From Cochliopodium minus (lineage: Eukaryota; Discosea; Himatismenida; Cochliopodiidae), in NCBI GenBank assembly GCA_024220525.1, contig JAMYWO010000114.1:70014-80951 (forward strand): a stretch of DNA of 10,938 bases, in the 5' to 3' direction. The notes beneath the pieces were generated by a model. It saw only the letters and a program-made list of their open reading frames with translations. It searched no databases and was not told the DNA's origin. Within the stretch, counting starts at the first letter, position 1, and each line of letters begins with the position of its first letter. The position numbers and the translations under genes were made by a program. Below, in pieces: positions 8,249-10,938 of this stretch.

Positions 8249-8397
8249 AAATTTTTCTTTTGAACTTTCACAAATTTAAAAAAAATAATTATTATAATTA
8301 TGCTTTGTACAAATTGATAGAATTGGATTGGGTAAATTTCATGTAATCTTGTTTTGGTTCATAACAAAAACCTCCTTTAAGATATGGAAATATTACC
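8249..8397. repeat. 149-bp direct repeat, right copy
   Basis: This copy matches window bases 1-149 without indels. It lies 49 bases upstream of the ATG of the leftward papain-type gene and contains the TAA (8300-8298) of the degenerate gene to its right. The matching ends abruptly near 8397, where the left copy runs instead into the 3' flank of the sirtuin-YEATS gene. Confidence 0.9.
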
Positions 8398-8809
8398 TTG
8401 ATAACCTTTGGAAGAATTGAGTACAGGGTGTAATGAAATTTTTATGATTGTGGAAAAAAAAAAAAAAATATATTGTTTTGAGGAACAAAAGCATAAAAAA
8501 AATTAATTTTCAAAAAATCAGTTCTCATCAATTCTCTATAGTATTGCAAGCTCCTCAAGGAAATTTTTTGATCCTCATCGTAACCAATTGATATATCACC
8601 ATGAGAACAATTTTCTCCTTTATTGCATACCAGGGGATCTTTCTCCTATTTTATTTTTTCTTGCACGACTCGACATTGTTACCTCTATCATCTTTTATAA
8701 TCAATTAAATTTTCTGACATTGTGATGGCAGGTTATTGCTTTTGGATTTTTTGGGATTCTTTGTATCTCCTGTAATTTTACATTGTGGGTTTTTTATTGG
8801 TCTCTCAAT
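8298..8809 (-). pseudogene. Degenerate protein gene of unknown family
   Basis: Reading leftward, one frame from about 8809 reads ERPIKNPQCKITGDTKNPKK, then meets stops at 8707-8705 and 8653-8651, with LIIKDDRGNNVESCKKK between them. A second frame from 8639 reads DPLVCNKGENCSHGDISIGY through RSLQYYRELMRTD and a T15 run to a stop at 8444-8442. It then continues in the same frame as FHYTLYSILPKVIKVIFPYL and GGFCYEPKQDYMKF to the TAA at 8300-8298. No GT-AG introns remove the stops convincingly, so I read it as a decayed gene. Several cysteines are present, but I recognise no family. The opposite strand also gives hydrophobic readings here that are less convincing. Confidence 0.5.
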
Positions 8810-8877
8810 AAAATTAAAAAAAAAAAAAAAAATAATAAAAAAAAAATAGTTAAGAGGTTAAATAAAAAAGAGTCAGG

Positions 8878-9435
8878 ATGAGACAAATTATTTCTAAAAA
8901 GGAAGAGGAAAACCAAATTAAATCAGAAATCATTCTTAGATTTGATAGGAAAGGATGAAAAAATGATTATCTCCCAACAATAAAGCTTTTTATCTCAAAG
9001 TTTCATTTTTTGAACAAATAGATGATCTTATTTTTGAAGATAGATTGGTACAATATAAAGAAGAAAAGTGGAACAATTACTTCAAAAATTCTCCTGTCCA
9101 ATTACAAGAAACAAAAAAAAAAACTATTTGGAAGTATGCCAACTGAATTAGCTGGTACCATCAAATATGGAATTGAAGCTACTATAAACTTGAATTATAT
9201 TGATAATCAGTTTATTCTTAAACTTCAAATGGGGATTTTAAATTACACTCCATTTTGAAAAAGTTTCACTTTGATGAAGACTCTTATAATGGATTAGTAA
9301 CTCAGAGGAATAGACAAGTTTAGAATTATGATCTATCCTCTTAATGATGAATGTGTCCTTCATCGGATTTTTACTTATTCAATCAGTGGAAAAATGTCAC
9401 AAGATTTTTTTGATAGAAAATTCTTATTGATCTAA
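8878..9435 (+). pseudogene. Frame-broken protein reading of unknown family
   Basis: Starting at ATG 8878, protein-like text continues across changing frames: MRQIISKKEEENQIKSEII to TGA 8956, then LSPNNKAFYLKVSFFEQIDD in another frame to about 9120, then MPTELAGTIKYGIEATINL to about 9233, then DFKLHSILKKFHFDEDSYNG to about 9318, and FRIMIYPLNDECVLHRIFTY to TAA 9433-9435. Two of the changes fall at homopolymers (an 11-A run ending near 9122 and GGGG at 9231-9234). This is either a pseudogene or a real gene carrying sequencing indels. No domain is recognised, and the possible start at 9022 simply catches one segment. Confidence 0.5.
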
Positions 9436-9436
9436 N
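9436..9436. other. Single N, probable assembly gap at a tandem repeat
   Basis: It follows a stop codon directly and precedes a 9-nt tandem array, like the N at 1799 that borders an 8-nt array. It probably marks a repeat-collapsed join. Confidence 0.6.
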
Positions 9437-9507
9437 GAATAAAATGAATAAAATGAATAAAATGAATAAAATGAATAAAATGAATAAAATGAATAAAATG
9501 AATAAAT
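9437..9507. repeat. 9-nt tandem repeat GAATAAAAT, seven units plus one shortened
   Basis: Seven perfect GAATAAAAT units run from 9437 to 9499, then an 8-base unit GAATAAAT. The array begins at the N, so its true length is unknown. The minus-strand frame reading HFI repeats is a by-product. Confidence 0.95.
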
Positions 9508-9737
9508 GAATAATTTAACAAATAATAATAAAATAAAAATATAAAATAATATGAATAAATAAAAATAAATAAATCAAACAATTTTAATAATTTAAAAAAT
9601 AAAAAATATAAAATTAAATTTAATAAATAAAACAAATAAAAATAAATAAAATAAAATGAACAAAATGAACAAATTAAAAAAATATAAATTAATTCAAAAT
9701 TTTTGTAAGGTTATATATATATTTTTTAAAGAATATC
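9508..9737. other. AT-rich spacer without a gene
   Basis: Almost entirely A and T with scattered AATAAA and AAATGAAC motifs related to the neighbouring tandem unit. I see no coding, RNA or element signal. Confidence 0.7.
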
Positions 9738-10938
9738 TTACAACCACCCAAATTCTTTGAAAAAAGAAACACAATCATCGTTTTTAGAGTTGAACCTCTT
9801 GTTGAAAATGCTGTAGATCTCCTTGCCATCACCAACATCAAAAGTGACGAGATAAGGGCCCTGCTCAAGCTGAAAGATCGAGGTTACACAAGAAAAATAA
9901 GCAAACTTGGTCTCAAGTTGGTCAGAATAAAATTCTTTTCTGTCTTTTTTTTTATCCTCCAAACTCGTTTCGCCCATAACATCTTGACATAATCCCTCGT
10001 GAGTGTTTTTGAGAAGTTCTGTGAGAACGGATTTGGAGATGATCTTTTCGCCGTTGAGAAGTTCTTTGGGGACGTTTTTCTTGGGGACGAACTCTTCGAA
10101 GAGGAGCTTTCCGTTGTTCAGCGACCTGATTCTTATCGTGCAGTCCACTGGCTTGCCTTCTTTCATTACACAGAAAACCACTTTGGTTGTTAATCCTTCA
10201 GCCCCAATTTCCTCTATCATCAAGTTTGAATGAAAAAAAAAAAATTAGTTTGTTCCCATTAAAATTTGATTTATTAATCTCACAATTTTTAATTTTCTTT
10301 CTTTTTTTTTTATTAATTTTTTTTTATAATTAGTGTTATTGTTTTTTTTTTTATTAATTATTTTTTATTGTTAATTGTTTTTTTTTAGTTATTAATTTTT
10401 TTGTTTTTTCTAATTTTTTTTTTACCAAGAAAGGAATCGAAGTAAAAGTCATAATGGAAATGAGTAAAGTTGATGAGAAAGATCACTTTTAATTTTGAAA
10501 TTTCCAAAACAGCGTCCACAATGTACTTTTTCATTTGGGCCTTCTGTTCTATCGTAGCCTTGTTGCTGTTTAGTGTTGCGTTCCAGATTGTAAAGAACTG
10601 CAGAGTTTTAAAGAAGATTAATTGAATATATTTGTTAAAAAGAAAAAGATTTACAATGGTGAAAGAATCTGTAAAATTTTTTGAAAAAAAAAAAATTAAG
10701 AAACAAAAAATGATTAAATTTAAAAAAATTAAAAAACAAAAAAAGATTAAATAAAAATAAGAATAAATCGAACAATTTTCAATATTAGAAAAAAAGTGTT
10801 AAGAAAAAGAATTTGTTTTGTTTCATTAAAAGTTAAATAATTATTACCTATGAGTGGTTTGATAAGAGACTTGCGAGCTTTGTCATTCATAATTAAAGAA
10901 GAATGTTTCTCCACTATTTCGTCAAACTTTCCTCTCAT
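9738..10938 (-). CDS. Unrecognised protein gene, 5' end at or beyond the window edge
   Basis: Reading leftward, a first exon 10938-10848 (MRGKFDEIVEKHSSLIMNDK onward, phase 1) begins with ATG at the very edge, so it may be internal. The last exon 10213-9738 is 157 residues ending KEFGWL-TAA. Between them the exon ending at 10426 (FHYDFYFDSFL, GT donor) is certain in frame. Its start has two readings. Acceptor 10568/10567 (exon from 10566) keeps everything in frame and gives 235 residues. Alternatively a 14-nt microexon 10668-10655 (DSFTI) plus exon 10598-10426 gives a smoother helical sequence but needs one base fewer in the AAA at 10560-10562. The N-terminal half looks helical and the C-terminal half (KVVFCVMKEGKPVDCTIRI onward) looks beta-rich with an acidic, lysine-rich loop. 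No signal peptide or membrane segment is seen, and no family is recognised. Confidence 0.72.

Noticed and set aside
8376-8397. A 22-nt intron before GAGGTTTTTGTTATG on the minus strand
   Set aside because: The sequence reads through in frame (KVIKVIFPYLKGG) without removing it, and 22 nt is too short for the introns seen here.
8530-8810. Plus-strand hydrophobic reading (ENNFLLYCIPGDLSPILFF and FGFFGILCISC) as a membrane protein
   Set aside because: It has an in-frame TGA, no good splice sites, and is the complement of a more convincing hydrophilic minus-strand reading that leads to a shared C-terminus.
9432-9635. Minus-strand HFI-repeat protein
   Set aside because: It is only a translation of the 9-nt tandem repeat and AT-rich spacer, and starts at the N.
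10003-10233. Two overlapping plus-strand frames over the last exon of the right-edge gene
   Set aside because: They are antisense shadows; the minus-strand exon continues across a clean splice into an upstream exon.

Overview
The window comes from a very AT-rich, intron-rich nuclear genome of a microbial eukaryote (protist). Six protein-coding loci have short GT-AG introns made mostly of T or A runs. Their exons are clearly richer in G and C than the introns, every identifiable intact stop codon is TAA, and no intact exon needs a reassigned stop, so the standard code fits. The gene content (sirtuin, YEATS, calpain, F-box, Rab-like GTPase, papain protease) is purely eukaryotic. An amoeboid or flagellate lineage is possible, but I cannot place it from sequence alone.

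Layout. 1-149 is one copy of a 149-bp direct repeat carrying the broken 3' end of a leftward gene. 201-1798 (-) is a 5'-truncated gene encoding a sirtuin fused to a YEATS domain. 1799 is an N that behaves as a collapsed assembly gap. 1891-3155 (+) is the 3' part of a calpain-type protease gene. 3384-6931 (+) is a tandem array of three related genes. Copies 1 and 2 encode an F-box, a Rab-like GTPase domain and a hydrophobic C-terminal tail. Copy 1 has lost key nucleotide-binding residues, copy 2 keeps them but is interrupted by an N at 5671, and copy 3 is a pseudogene with a large in-frame deletion. 8199-6957 (-) is a complete secreted papain-family cysteine protease. 8809-8298 (-) is a degenerate gene whose tail is the second copy of the 149-bp repeat. 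8878-9435 (+) is a frame-broken reading of unknown family ending at a third N (9436). After it come a 9-nt tandem repeat and an AT-rich spacer. 9738-10938 (-) is an unrecognised gene continuing off the right edge.

The two most unusual objects are protein fusions. One joins a probable acyl-lysine eraser (sirtuin, without the usual zinc module) to an acyl-lysine reader (YEATS), suggesting one chromatin protein that binds and removes the same marks. The other joins an F-box, the usual SKP1-binding adaptor of SCF ubiquitin ligases, to a Rab-like switch and a probable tail anchor, suggesting membrane-localised and possibly GTP-gated ubiquitination. These functions are inferences from domain families. 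The neighbouring genes show no operon-like linkage and probably act independently.
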